Origin: Tersicoccus sp. Bi-70 | Lineage (GTDB): Bacteria > Actinomycetota > Actinomycetes > Actinomycetales > Micrococcaceae | Reading direction: 5' to 3' | Length of the DNA: 64,000 nucleotides | NCBI RefSeq assembly: GCF_001968825.1 | Contig: NZ_MIEU01000002.1 | Location: 558,001 to 622,000, forward strand | Shown here: positions 1 through 8,557 of the stretch, piece after piece | Layout: the number at the start of each line of letters is the position of its first letter | How positions within the stretch are numbered: position 1 is the stretch's first letter | The notes under the pieces: model-generated | What the model was told of the DNA's origin: nothing | Databases searched by the model: none | Seen by the model: only the letters and a program-made list of their open reading frames with translations | Made by a program: the position numbers and the translations under genes

Positions 1-701
1 CCGGGCTCGCGGTGGTGCAGCGGCCGCTCGGCGTTGAACAGGTGGGTGCCGACCCGGGCGCCGGCGTCCACCGCCGCGTGGCCTCGGTCCAGCGAGGCGT
101 CGGTGTGCCCGACGGCGGCCACGACGCCCGCCGCGGTCAGCGCCGCGACAGCCTCGACGCCGCCGTCCAGCTCGGGCGCGAGGGTGACCATCCGCACGGC
201 GCCGGGAACGGCGGTGACCAGCCGGTGCACGTCCGTGGCGTTCGGGGCGGTCAGCAGCCCTGGATCGTGAGCGCCCCGGTGCGCGGGGGAGAGCCACGGG
301 CCCTCCAGGTGCACCCCGAGCAGGTCGCCGGACTCGACCAGCGGCGCCAGCGCCCGCACCTGCGCCTCGAGCCGGTCCGGCCCGTCCGTGACCAGGCTCG
401 CCAGCATCGACGTCGTGCCGTGCCGGCGGTGGGCCGCAACGACCGTGCGCGCCGCGTCCGGTCCGTCGGTGTAGGCGGCGCCCCCGCCACCGTGCTGGTG
501 CAGGTCGACGAAGCCGGGGGCCACCGTCACGTCGCCGAGCGCGAGCACGCGCTCGAGGGCGCCGCCCCGTGCCGGTCCCTCGCCCACGCCGGTGATGGAC
601 CCGCGCCCGGCGGCACCCTCGATCCGCACCCAGCCGGGCGCGAGCACGCCCGCGCCGGTGACGACGCGGGCGGCGGTGAGGACGAGCGGGGTACCGGTCA
701 C
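1..701 (-). CDS. nagA: N-acetylglucosamine-6-phosphate deacetylase (3' end beyond window)
   Basis: Converts GlcNAc-6-phosphate to GlcN-6-phosphate plus acetate in the cytoplasm. About 233 codons are present; the C-terminal part lies off the left edge. The translation has the amidohydrolase metal motif HxH in VDLHQHGGGG, the HLEGPWLSPAHRGAH segment that follows in NagA proteins, and THLFNAERPLHHREP at the window edge. The GTG start overlaps the nagB stop (GTGA), so the two are translationally coupled. It is the last visible gene of the nan-nag operon and supplies the substrate of NagB. The reading frame follows from protein similarity; the alternative frames in this stretch give arginine-rich nonsense. 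Confidence 0.93.
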   Translation of the reverse strand, partial: MTGTPLVLTAARVVTGAGVLAPGWVRIEGAAGRGSITGVGEGPARGGALERVLALGDVTVAPGFVDLHQHGGGGAAYTDGPDAARTVVAAHRRHGTTSMLASLVTDGPDRLEAQVRALAPLVESGDLLGVHLEGPWLSPAHRGAHDPGLLTAPNATDVHRLVTAVPGAVRMVTLAPELDGGVEAVAALTAAGVVAAVGHTDASLDRGHAAVDAGARVGTHLFNAERPLHHREP

Positions 702-1480
702 TGCTGCCAGGCGGGACGGCCGGCACGGGTCTGGCGGTAGTACTCGGCCAGTTGCAGGCGGGAGGCGGAGGCGGCATCGAGGATCACGGTCACGGCCGGG
801 TGCATCTGCAGGACGGTCGCGGGCCACAGGGCCGAGATCGAGCCCTCGACGAGGTGGTGGACCGCCTCGGCCTTGCCCTGCCCGACGGCGACGAGCACGA
901 TCCGGCGCGCTTCCATGATGGTGGCGATGCCCTGCGTGAGGCAGTGGGCGGGCACGGCGTCGATGTCGCCGTCGAAGAACCGGGCGTTGTCCTCGCGGGT
1001 CTGCCGGGTCAGGGTCTTGATCCGGGTGCGCGAGCCGAGGGAGGAGCCGGGTTCGTTGAAGCCGATGTGCCCGTCGGCACCGATGCCGAGGATCTGCAGG
1101 TCGACCCCGCCGGCGTCGTGGATGGCGTCCTCGTAGGCGGCGCAGGCGGCGGGAATGTCCGCGGCCAGCCCGTCCGGACCCTGCACGAGCGCAGGATCCA
1201 GATCGGTGCGGGAGACGAGGTCGCGGTCGATGACGTTGCGGTATCGCTCGGGGTGGTCGGCGGGCAGGCCGACGTACTCGTCGAGCATGAAGCCCCGCAC
1301 GCGGGCCAGGCTGAGGGTGCCGGCGGCGACCCGGTCGGCGAGGTCCGCGTAGATGCTCAGCGGGCTGGACCCGGTGGCCAGCCCGAGGACGGCATCCGGC
1401 TGCCGGTCGACGAGACGCGCGATCGCGTCCGCGGCGATGCTGCCGGGGTTCTCGTGCTCGCTGGTGATGATGACGTCCAT
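698..1480 (-). CDS. nagB: glucosamine-6-phosphate deaminase
   Basis: Deaminates and isomerises GlcN-6-phosphate to fructose-6-phosphate and ammonia, joining amino sugar catabolism to glycolysis. It is 260 residues long, the normal family size. Visible motifs are LGLATGSSP (phosphate loop), FMLDEYVGL (catalytic Asp) and GIGADGHIGFNEPGSS (active-site histidine region). It lies 57 bp downstream of nanE on the same strand and overlaps nagA by four bases. The ATG at the right end is the first methionine before the conserved MDVIIT opening. Confidence 0.96.
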   Translation of the reverse strand: MDVIITSEHENPGSIAADAIARLVDRQPDAVLGLATGSSPLSIYADLADRVAAGTLSLARVRGFMLDEYVGLPADHPERYRNVIDRDLVSRTDLDPALVQGPDGLAADIPAACAAYEDAIHDAGGVDLQILGIGADGHIGFNEPGSSLGSRTRIKTLTRQTREDNARFFDGDIDAVPAHCLTQGIATIMEARRIVLVAVGQGKAEAVHHLVEGSISALWPATVLQMHPAVTVILDAASASRLQLAEYYRQTRAGRPAWQQ

Positions 1481-1537
1481 GGCCTGCCTCGGGTCGGGTC
1501 GTGACTGATCGTAGTGGTCCGCGCTCGGCGGATGGGG

Positions 1538-2269
1538 TCAGAGCGCGGACGCGAACCAGCCGGTGATGGTGGTCGGGTGGGTGATGGCGGTGCCGACGAC
1601 GACCGCCAGGGCGCCCGCGTCCCGGGCCGCCGCGGCGTGGGCGGGCGTGTGGATGCGGCCCTCGGCGATGAGGGGGACGTCGTCGATCCGGTCGGCGATG
1701 GCGGCGATCAGGTCCAGGTCCGGCCCGTCGGTCCGCGGCCGCTCGCCGGTGTACCCGGCAAGGGTGGTGCCGATCAGGTCGGCTCCGGCGTCGCGGGCCG
1801 CAAGCGCGTCGTCGAGGCTGCCGCAGTCGGCCATCACGAGCGTCGGCGTGGTTCCGGTACCGCTGTCCGTGCCCGTGCCGGGGGCTCCTTCGTCGTCCGT
1901 GTGCAGGGCGTCGACGGTCGCGGCCAGGCTCAGCCCGTCCGGTCGGGGCCGCCGGGTGCCGTCGATCGCGACGATGCCCGCGCCGGCGTCGCGGACGGCC
2001 CGGGCGTGCCGCAGGGTCGGGGTGATGAAGACGCCCTCGGCGCCGACCTTCCGGAGGCCGATCAGGGGCACGCCCGGGAGCCGGTCGGCGATGAGGGCGA
2101 TGTCGGCGAGCCCCTGGGCACGGATGCCGGCGGCGCCGCCGGCCACAGCGGCCTGCGCGATCTGGGCCATCGTCTCCGGGTGACGCATCGGCTCTCCCGG
2201 GTAGGCCTGGCAGGAGACGATCAGACGCCCGCGGAGGGCGTCGACGACGGCGGCGGTCGGGGTGGTCAT
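1538..2269 (-). CDS. nanE: N-acylglucosamine-6-phosphate 2-epimerase
   Basis: Epimerises ManNAc-6-phosphate to GlcNAc-6-phosphate. The protein is 243 residues from the ATG that overlaps the nanK stop (ATGA). Visible NanE features are LIVSCQAYPGEPM near the N-terminus, GAAGIRAQG, PLIGLRKV, IVAIDGTRRPRP with the catalytic Asp region, LVMADCGS, and GTTLAGYTG followed by PLIAEGRIHTP. Between the two halves it carries a low-complexity Gly/Thr/Asp insertion (DDEGAPGTGTDSGTGTTP) that most homologues lack. The open frame continues upstream into nanK, but that extension is a shadow. Confidence 0.94.
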   Translation of the reverse strand: MTTPTAAVVDALRGRLIVSCQAYPGEPMRHPETMAQIAQAAVAGGAAGIRAQGLADIALIADRLPGVPLIGLRKVGAEGVFITPTLRHARAVRDAGAGIVAIDGTRRPRPDGLSLAATVDALHTDDEGAPGTGTDSGTGTTPTLVMADCGSLDDALAARDAGADLIGTTLAGYTGERPRTDGPDLDLIAAIADRIDDVPLIAEGRIHTPAHAAAARDAGALAVVVGTAITHPTTITGWFASAL

Positions 2270-3288
2270 GCTCTGGTCCTCACGATCGAGTGGTCGGCGT
2301 GGTCGGCGTGGTCGCTGGTCAGCAGGCTCGCGGCGCCGATCAGGGCGGCTCGGGCTCCCAGGGCGGCGGGGACGACGGGGCAGCCGGTCGCCGCGGGAAT
2401 GGTCTCGGTGTCGGCGGCGGCGCGCAGCCGGGTCCACCAGCGGGGACCGGCCTGCGCGAGGCCCCCGGTGACGATGACGACGTCGGGGTCGAGCGTGTTG
2501 ATCCAGCCGCCGATCGCCCGGCCGAGTGCAGCGGCGGAGCCGTCGACGCACGAGAGCGCAGCGGGATCCCCGGCGGCGGCGAGACGGGAGACGTCGGCGC
2601 CGGACGCAGCACTCGGTCCTACCGATCCGTCGTCCATCTGCCTGACCGGCATCGTGGAGCGGTAGCGCTCCAGCAGCCCGGCACCGGAGGCGACGGCCTC
2701 GAGGTGGCCGGTGCGGCCGCACGAGCAGGGCAGGCCGGCGGCCTCAGGCGAGGGCACGTGGCCGAGGTGGCCCGCGATCCCACGCGACCCGGTGAGGACG
2801 CGGCCGTCGACGACGATCGCGCCTCCGAGCCCGGTGCCGGCGGCGACCAGCAGTACGGTGGCTTGCCCGGTGCCCGCTCCCCGCCGAGCCTCCCCGAGGG
2901 CGTGGGCGTGGACGTCGTTGACAACCCGTACCGGGAGGCCGGTCGCGGTGGTCAGTCGGTCGGCCACCGGGGTGCCGGCCCAACTCCGCAGGTGGTCGGT
3001 CGCGGCGGTCACGGCGCCGGTGGCGGGGTCGATCACCCCGGCCGCCCCGACGCCGAGGCCGAGGGCGGGACAGCCCTCGGCCTCGGCGGCGGCCGCGATC
3101 GGGCGGACGAGCGTGACCATCGCGGTCAGGATCGCGTCGGGGCCGGCGGTGGCCGGGGTGGTCACGGAGGCCTCGTGCCGGACGTCGCCGTCGGCCGTGA
3201 CCAGGCCGGCCGAGATCTTCGTGCCGCCGACGTCGAGCCCGATGACCGGCCCGACGGGCGCAGGGCCGTCCGTGTCCGGCGCCGTCAT
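2266..3288 (-). CDS. nanK: ROK-family kinase, N-acetylmannosamine kinase
   Basis: Phosphorylates ManNAc to ManNAc-6-phosphate. It has 340 residues. The N-terminal GLDVGGTKISAG is the ROK ATP-phosphate loop, VVNDVHAHALGE carries the sugar-binding/catalytic Asp region, and the zinc-type ROK motif appears as CSCGRTGHLEAVASG, with His where many ROK proteins have Cys. It overlaps both nanA upstream and nanE downstream by four bases, so the substrate assignment comes mainly from context: neighbouring genes encode the steps before and after. A glucokinase role would be the alternative if seen in isolation. Confidence 0.9.
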   Translation of the reverse strand: MTAPDTDGPAPVGPVIGLDVGGTKISAGLVTADGDVRHEASVTTPATAGPDAILTAMVTLVRPIAAAAEAEGCPALGLGVGAAGVIDPATGAVTAATDHLRSWAGTPVADRLTTATGLPVRVVNDVHAHALGEARRGAGTGQATVLLVAAGTGLGGAIVVDGRVLTGSRGIAGHLGHVPSPEAAGLPCSCGRTGHLEAVASGAGLLERYRSTMPVRQMDDGSVGPSAASGADVSRLAAAGDPAALSCVDGSAAALGRAIGGWINTLDPDVVIVTGGLAQAGPRWWTRLRAAADTETIPAATGCPVVPAALGARAALIGAASLLTSDHADHADHSIVRTRA

Positions 3289-4214
3289 GCCCGCGGGCCC
3301 ACCTCGTCGAGGATCGCCCCGACCCGGGCCGCGTCGGCGTCGCTGAAGGCGTCGAACGGCTCGGGCAGCTGACGGGTGCCGATCACGCCGAGATGGGCGA
3401 GGGCCGTCTTGAACGCGCCCACGCCCGCGCCCCAGCCGGCGGTGTCCTGTGCCACCAGGCAGATCTCCATCAGCCGGGCGAGGCGGTCCTGCTCGGTGCG
3501 GGCCGCCTCCCAGTCGCCCGTGGACGCGGCCCGGTGCAGCCGCACGTAACCGGCCGGGTCGACGTTGCCGAGCCCGGGCACCACCCCGTCGGCGCCGGCG
3601 AGATAGGCGCCGTCGACGACGAACTCGTGACCGGTGAACACCGCCAGCGGGGACCCGGCGTCACGGTTGAGCAGCGTGAGGCGCCGGAACGAGACGTCGT
3701 CGCCGGAGGAGTCCTTGACCCCGGCGATCGCCCCGGACGTGCCAAGCTCGACGAGCATCCGAGGGTCCAGCTTCGTGTGCACGCACACCGGGATGTCGTA
3801 CGCGAACACGGGCACCTCGCTGCGCTCGCCGAGGATCTCGAAGTGGCGCCGGACCTGGGCGGGCGCGGTGACCGCGTAGAACGGGGCCGTCGCCACGACG
3901 GCGTCCGCGCCCGCGTCGACCGCGGCGGCGACGTGTTCGAGGACCCGCGGGGTCTGCATGTCGATCACCCCGGCGATCACGGGCACCCGGCCGTCGACGA
4001 TCCGCACCGCCTCGGCGAGGATCTGCGCCCGCATCGTGTCCGTGCAGAACGCCACCTCGCTCGTGGAGCCCAGCGGGAACACCCCGTCGACTCCCGCCGC
4101 CAGCATCCGCTCGATCAGCCGCTCGAACGAGGGCACGTCCAGGGTGCGGTCCTCGGTCAGCGGGGTGACGAGGGGCGGGACGACGCCGGAGAGACGGAAG
4201 GGGGTGGTGGACAC
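3285..4214 (-). CDS. nanA: N-acetylneuraminate lyase-like DapA/NanA family protein
   Basis: Class I aldolase, predicted to split N-acetylneuraminate into ManNAc and pyruvate. It has 309 residues, typical of the DapA/NanA superfamily. Visible are GVFPLGSTSE (carboxylate-binding GSTSE loop), VFAYDIPV (YDIP, catalytic Tyr) and GVKDSSGD (Schiff-base Lys). The GTG start has AAGGAG about 8 nt upstream; an out-of-frame ATG lies 7 bp further out. Within this superfamily, sequence alone does not separate NanA from other keto-acid aldolases; the specificity call rests on nanE, nanK, nagA, nagB and the SHS-type transporter in the same operon. Confidence 0.87.
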   Translation of the reverse strand: MSTTPFRLSGVVPPLVTPLTEDRTLDVPSFERLIERMLAAGVDGVFPLGSTSEVAFCTDTMRAQILAEAVRIVDGRVPVIAGVIDMQTPRVLEHVAAAVDAGADAVVATAPFYAVTAPAQVRRHFEILGERSEVPVFAYDIPVCVHTKLDPRMLVELGTSGAIAGVKDSSGDDVSFRRLTLLNRDAGSPLAVFTGHEFVVDGAYLAGADGVVPGLGNVDPAGYVRLHRAASTGDWEAARTEQDRLARLMEICLVAQDTAGWGAGVGAFKTALAHLGVIGTRQLPEPFDAFSDADAARVGAILDEVGPRA

Positions 4215-4228
4215 GAGGCATGCTCCTT

Positions 4229-4288
4229 GCTGGTGGTGCGGCTGGTGGTGCGGCTGGTGGTGCGGATGGTGGTGCGGATGGTGATGGG
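4229..4288. repeat. 12-bp tandem repeat in nanT-nanA spacer
   Basis: Five consecutive 12-bp units, three reading GCTGGTGGTGCG, then GATGGTGGTGCG and a degenerate GATGGTGATGGG. The array fills most of the spacer between the nanT stop and the nanA ribosome binding site. On the transcribed minus strand it reads as a CCACCAGC-rich, unstructured leader. It may arise by slippage; no function is evident. Confidence 0.9.
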
Positions 4289-4311
4289 AGAGGGAGGCGC
4301 CGACTCCGACG

Positions 4312-5805
4312 CTACTGGTCGGCCCGGGTCAGGGTGCCGCCATCGGTGGTCTGGACGACCTTGGGCACCACGTCCTGGCTGTCCGAGGGCCACACGTGCG
4401 CCGGCCGGATGGCCTGCTGGGCGCGCAGGGGCGCGTTGACGGCGAGCAGGACGATGACGACGGCGGTCAGGCCGAACGAGAGGACGGCGAGCGCGGTGCC
4501 GAGCGGCATCGTGCTGGCGAGCCCGGCGCCGAGGACGGGGGCGACGGCGCCGCCGAGCGCACCGACGTTGTAGGTGAAGCCGAGGCCGGCCGCCCGCTTG
4601 TCCACGGAGAAGTACCCGCCGATCCACTTGGGCAGCAGGCCCGCGATGCCCTGGCCGAACACCTGCTGGGCGAAGAGCAGGACGCCGAGCAGCCAGAGCT
4701 GGCTGCCCCCGATGAGGAAGACGGGGAACACGAGGACCTGGGAGACGATCAGGCTGGTCCAGTAGGCGCGGCGGGTGCCGAATCGGTCGCCCGTGAATCC
4801 GGCGACGATACAGCCGACGGCCGCACCGAAGCCGGCGAAGAACAGCATGTCGGCCACGTGGCCCGGATCCAGCCCGAGGTCCGTCTTCAGGTAGGTGGGC
4901 AGCAGGGCCTGGATGGGCCAGGAGTAGAGGAATGCGGTGAAGACCACGACCATCAGGGTCACGCCGGTGGGCCAGCGCGGCCCCTCGAACTGCACCATGA
5001 ACCACACGAAGACGGCGGCGCAGGCCAGGGCGCCGAGGACGACGACGAGGGTGGGCGTGCCGGTGATGGAGAAGATCAGCAGCAGGGCGGCGAACGCGAC
5101 CACGGTCAGGATGATGTTCAGCGCCGCGCGCGGGCCGCGGTAGAGGGTGCTGAACATGTTCGGCGTCCGGGCACCGGAGGCCTCGACCCGCTGCTGGGCG
5201 GCGGTCCAGTCCTCGGACTCGGGCAGCGAGCGGCGCAGCCAGAGCGCGACGGCGATGGGGATCAGGCCGACGGCGAAGAGGGCCCGCCAGCCGAACTCCG
5301 GCACCACCAGCCGGTACACCTGGGCGGAGAGCACCGTGCCGACGGAGAACCCGCTGATCAGGAAGCCGGACGCCTTGTTGCGCAGGTGCTCGGGCCAGGA
5401 CTCGATCACGTAGGTCGAGCTGGAGCTGTACTCGCCGGCCATCCCGAGGCCGATCAGCAGACGGGCGCCGAAGAGCACCCAGTAGGCGGGGGCGATCGCA
5501 CACAGCACCGAGCCGATGGAGAACAGCACGATGCTGAACACCATGGCGTTCTTGCGGCCGAAGCGGTCTGCGAAGGCGCCGAGGGCGAGACCGCCGAACC
5601 AGCGCGAGATGAAGGCGGCGGAGACCAGGGTCGCGCCCTGAACGGTGGAGAGCTGGAACTCCTTGATCACCTCCGTCAGGACGAGGGTGATGATGACGAA
5701 ATCGAATCCGTCCAGCAGATAACCCAGCCAAGCGGCGACGAACGCCTTCCACTGACGGGGGGAGATGGCGCGGTACCAGGCTCCGGAGGTCGCCGTTGAA
5801 CTCAT
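4312..5805 (-). CDS. nanT: MFS sialic acid transporter (sialate:H+ symporter type)
   Basis: Inner-membrane importer, predicted to take up N-acetylneuraminate. It has 497 residues with about twelve hydrophobic segments; the first carries [12 protein letters not shown], typical of the SHS/NanT branch of the major facilitator superfamily, followed by the [13 protein letters not shown] loop 2-3 motif. The ATG at 5805 has AGGAGA 6 nt upstream and is preferred over an in-frame ATG 42 bp further out that lies inside the palindromic operator. It is first in the operon that continues with nanA, nanK, nanE, nagB and nagA. Substrate is inferred from context. Confidence 0.88.
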   Translation of the reverse strand: MSSTATSGAWYRAISPRQWKAFVAAWLGYLLDGFDFVIITLVLTEVIKEFQLSTVQGATLVSAAFISRWFGGLALGAFADRFGRKNAMVFSIVLFSIGSVLCAIAPAYWVLFGARLLIGLGMAGEYSSSSTYVIESWPEHLRNKASGFLISGFSVGTVLSAQVYRLVVPEFGWRALFAVGLIPIAVALWLRRSLPESEDWTAAQQRVEASGARTPNMFSTLYRGPRAALNIILTVVAFAALLLIFSITGTPTLVVVLGALACAAVFVWFMVQFEGPRWPTGVTLMVVVFTAFLYSWPIQALLPTYLKTDLGLDPGHVADMLFFAGFGAAVGCIVAGFTGDRFGTRRAYWTSLIVSQVLVFPVFLIGGSQLWLLGVLLFAQQVFGQGIAGLLPKWIGGYFSVDKRAAGLGFTYNVGALGGAVAPVLGAGLASTMPLGTALAVLSFGLTAVVIVLLAVNAPLRAQQAIRPAHVWPSDSQDVVPKVVQTTDGGTLTRADQ

Positions 5806-5842
5806 GAGGTCTCCTGAGGAAAAAGGGGGATATAGGACGTCA

Positions 5843-5855
5843 GACATCCGATGTC
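5843..5855. promoter_or_regulatory. palindromic operator candidate for the nan regulator
   Basis: GACATC-C-GATGTC is a perfect 6+1+6 inverted repeat in the divergent nanT/GntR intergenic region. It lies just before a TAGACT -10 box (5859-5864) reading toward the regulator and just upstream of a TATA-like stretch reading toward nanT. Binding here could control both directions. The site does not match the common FadR-type GT-N-AC core, so assignment to the adjacent regulator is inference from position. Confidence 0.5.
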
Positions 5856-6021
5856 CGGTAGACTAGCCGAGCAGACCGACCGTGGCAACACCGTCCGGCG
5901 GTACCGCGAGGCGGCGAGGCCCGGCGAACCGTGGCGCCCCGCGTCGATAGGCTGAAAGGCAATGATGGCGGAACTGGGTTGGCCGGAGCGACAGACCTGG
6001 CCGGAGAAGAGGGGGACGCGG

Positions 6022-6744
6022 ATGGCGACGCAGTGGCCGGCGGCCGAGGACAGGACCGGCCGCGAACCGCTCAGCGTGGTGGATCGAATCAAGCAGTACA
6101 TCCTGCTCAACCGGCTCTCGCCGGGCGATCCGATGCCCACCGAGCATGAGCTCAGCGACCAGCTCGCCGTCAGCCGCTCACGCATCCGCGAGGCCATGAA
6201 GACGCTCTCGGCCCTGGACATCGTCGAGGTCCGGCACGGGTACGGCACCTTCGTCGGCACGCTCTCCCTGACCGGGCTGGCCGAGTCCCTGGCCTTCCGT
6301 GGCATGCTCACCTCCCACCGGGACAAGCACTTCCTGGCAGACCTCATCGACCTGCGGGAGCTGCTCGAGATCGACTGGGCGCCGCTCATCGTCGAGCGTC
6401 TGGACACGGAGGCGCTCGCCGCGATGCGCGCCCTCGCCACCACCATGGTGGACCTGGCCGCGCAGGGCCGCGAGTTCCCCGTCGAGGATCGTCAATTCCA
6501 CCAGCTGCTGGTCTCCACGAGCGGCAACGCGCTGGTCGGGCAGCTGCTCGACGTCTTCTGGCAGGTGCACTCGTTGGTGGCCGAGACCATCGGCCCGCCC
6601 ACCCACCTGGAGGAGACCGCGCAGGCCCACCACGCCATCATCGACGCGATCGAGTCCGGCTCCGCGGAAGCCCTCGAAGCAGCGATCCGCCGGCACTACG
6701 AGCCGATCCGGGAGCGGATGCGCCGGTCCGCCGGCGCGGACTGA
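6022..6744 (+). CDS. GntR/FadR-type (FCD domain) regulator of the nan operon
   Basis: Transcriptional regulator, 240 residues from the chosen start. An N-terminal winged helix (VVDRIKQYILLNRLSPGDPMPTE read in two parts, then DQLAVSRSRIREAMKTL and GYGTFVG) is followed by an all-helical FCD ligand domain with the metal-site residues typical of the family (DLRELLEIDWAP, FHQLLVSTSGN, HHAIIDAIESG). Divergent position next to nanT makes it the likely sialic acid-pathway repressor, with function like NanR. An ATG 60 bp upstream is in frame, but the one at 6022 has GGGGGA 7 nt before it. Ligand unknown. Confidence 0.85.
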   Translation: MATQWPAAEDRTGREPLSVVDRIKQYILLNRLSPGDPMPTEHELSDQLAVSRSRIREAMKTLSALDIVEVRHGYGTFVGTLSLTGLAESLAFRGMLTSHRDKHFLADLIDLRELLEIDWAPLIVERLDTEALAAMRALATTMVDLAAQGREFPVEDRQFHQLLVSTSGNALVGQLLDVFWQVHSLVAETIGPPTHLEETAQAHHAIIDAIESGSAEALEAAIRRHYEPIRERMRRSAGAD

Positions 6745-6825
6745 CCGGGCCCGACCGAGATCCCGCGCGTCGTCGTGTGACCGGACGCACGGAACAGGCG
6801 TGCGGCGTCGTGTGTTGCCGCCCTC

Positions 6826-7875
6826 ATGAGCATCCCCACCGAGGCCGGCGCCGGCGCGCCCGCCGTGCCCTCCGTCAGCACTCAGATCCACCTCGCCTCC
6901 CGGCCCACCGGCTGGCCCACGGCGGAGAACTTCCGCACCGTGCGCGTGGACCTGCCGGACCTGGCACCCGGACAGGTGCGCGTCGCGAACACCTTCGTCT
7001 CCGTCGACCCCTACATGCGGGGCCGGATGAACGACGTCAAGAGCTACGTGCCGCCGTTCGCCGTCGACGAGGCCATGACCGGCGGTGCCGTCGGCGAGGT
7101 GGTCGCCTCCACCGCGGACGCGCTGCCCGTGGGAACCACGGTGCTGCACCAGCAGGGCTGGCGCGACGTGGCGCAGGGGGACGCCGCCGGTTTCACCGCC
7201 GTGGACCCCGTGCCCGGCGTCTCCGAGTCCACCTTCCTCGGCATCCTCGGGATGACCGGGCTGACCGCCTGGGTCGGCCTGACCACCATTGCGGGGATCC
7301 GTCCCGGCGACACCGTCCTCGTCTCCGGCGCGGCCGGGGCCGTCGGCTCCGCCGTCGGGCAGATCGCCCGCCAGCTCGGAGCGAAGCGCGTCATCGGCTC
7401 GGCCGGGTCCGCGGAGAAGGTCCGCCTCCTCACCGAGCGGTACGGCTTCGACGCCGCCTTCAACTACAAGGACGCGCCCGTCCGCGAGCAGCTGCCCACC
7501 CATGCGCCGGACGGCATCGACGTCTACTTCGACAATGTCGGAGGCGATCACCTCGAGGCGGCCCTCGACGTCCTGAACCGTGACGGCCGCGTCGCCCTGT
7601 GCGGGGCGATCGCCCAGTACAACGCCACCGAGACGACGCCGGGCCCGGACAACATGGCCAACCTGGTCAAGCAGGGCCTGACCCTGCGCGGCTTCACGGT
7701 CGGCTTCCACGTCGACCAGGCGGCCGAGTACCGCGAGGCGATGGGCCCGTGGCTGCAGGACGGCGTCGTGGTCACCGACGAGACCGTGATCGACGGCATC
7801 GACCACGCCGTCGACGGCTTCCTCGCGATGATGCGCGGGGAGAACGTCGGCAAGATGGTCATCCGCACCCGTTAG
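6826..7875 (+). CDS. NADP-dependent medium-chain oxidoreductase (LTB4DH/CurA-like)
   Basis: Zinc-independent MDR-family reductase of 349 residues, probably reducing the C=C bond of alpha,beta-unsaturated carbonyls with NADPH. Visible are VSVDPYMRGRM near the N-terminus, LGMTGLTAWVGL, the nucleotide-binding VSGAAGAVGSAVGQIARQLGAKRVIG, YFDNVGGDHLEAAL, and GRVALCGAIAQYN, all marks of the leukotriene B4 12-hydroxydehydrogenase/curcumin reductase group. It is transcribed independently of the divergent nan operon, 81 bp after the GntR gene. Physiological substrate cannot be read from sequence. Confidence 0.88.
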   Translation: MSIPTEAGAGAPAVPSVSTQIHLASRPTGWPTAENFRTVRVDLPDLAPGQVRVANTFVSVDPYMRGRMNDVKSYVPPFAVDEAMTGGAVGEVVASTADALPVGTTVLHQQGWRDVAQGDAAGFTAVDPVPGVSESTFLGILGMTGLTAWVGLTTIAGIRPGDTVLVSGAAGAVGSAVGQIARQLGAKRVIGSAGSAEKVRLLTERYGFDAAFNYKDAPVREQLPTHAPDGIDVYFDNVGGDHLEAALDVLNRDGRVALCGAIAQYNATETTPGPDNMANLVKQGLTLRGFTVGFHVDQAAEYREAMGPWLQDGVVVTDETVIDGIDHAVDGFLAMMRGENVGKMVIRTR

Positions 7876-7878
7876 CAT
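7873..7878 (+). promoter_or_regulatory. -10 element for leaderless transcript
   Basis: TAGCAT followed by exactly 6 nt and the ATG at 7885. The first three bases are the TAG stop codon of the preceding oxidoreductase gene. No Shine-Dalgarno sequence precedes the ATG, consistent with a leaderless mRNA. Confidence 0.5.
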
Positions 7879-7884
7879 CGGCCT

Positions 7885-8544
7885 ATGGCACTGATCTACG
7901 ACGCGGAACTGAAGCCGGACAAGCTCGAGCTGGTGGCCCAGTGGCTGCCACTGCAGGCCTGGTACGACGGGGACGAGGTGCCGGAGCTCACCAAGGTCGG
8001 CGCCTACCGGTTCGACGACCCGGACGGTGAGGTCGGCATCGAGACGCTGCTGGTCCGTACGCCCGACGGCTCCGTCGTGCAGGTGCCCCTGACCTACCGG
8101 GCGGAGCCGCTCGACGAGAGCGGACCGGCCAGCCTGATCGCCACGATGGAGCACTCGGTGCTCGGCACCCGGTACGTCTACGACGCCACGGGCGACGTGG
8201 TCTACGTGCGGGCCCTGGCCACGGCCATCCTGCACGGCACCGGCCAGGCCGACCAGGTCAAGGACGGCCAGGACACGCCGATGCAGCCGTCCATGACGGT
8301 ACGCAGCGAGGGCAGCCTGCCCGGGCACTCCGTCGCGGAGACCGACGACGCCGCCCAGACGCTGGACGTGGAGTCGGCCGAGATCGCCGGGGAGACCACA
8401 GTGATCGACGCCGGCATCCTGACGGTGACGGTCCAGCACGTGCTCGACGAGATCGCCGACGCCGAGGTCACCGCCGGGCAGGCCCGCCTGCTCGGTTCCT
8501 GGCCGGGCCACGACGAGCCGGTCCTGCTCGCCGCCCTCGCGTGA
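7885..8544 (+). CDS. maltokinase N-terminal cap-like domain protein
   Basis: 219 residues resembling the stand-alone version of the N-terminal cap domain of mycobacterial maltokinase: it opens ALIYDAELKPDKLELVAQWLPLQAWYDG and continues with VGAYRFDDPDGEVGIETLLVRT and QVPLTYRAEPLD. No kinase domain follows, so it is not itself a maltokinase; the biochemical role of these isolated cap proteins is unknown. It starts 9 bp after the upstream gene, apparently from its own leaderless promoter, and ends 13 bp before the YchJ-like gene. Confidence 0.78.
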   Translation: MALIYDAELKPDKLELVAQWLPLQAWYDGDEVPELTKVGAYRFDDPDGEVGIETLLVRTPDGSVVQVPLTYRAEPLDESGPASLIATMEHSVLGTRYVYDATGDVVYVRALATAILHGTGQADQVKDGQDTPMQPSMTVRSEGSLPGHSVAETDDAAQTLDVESAEIAGETTVIDAGILTVTVQHVLDEIADAEVTAGQARLLGSWPGHDEPVLLAALA

Positions 8545-8557
8545 GGGCGGACCCGGC

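Noticed and set aside
2270-2722. N-terminal extension of NanE
   Set aside because: Out-of-frame reading of nanK; NanE proteins begin at the conserved MTTPT...LIVSCQAYP region.
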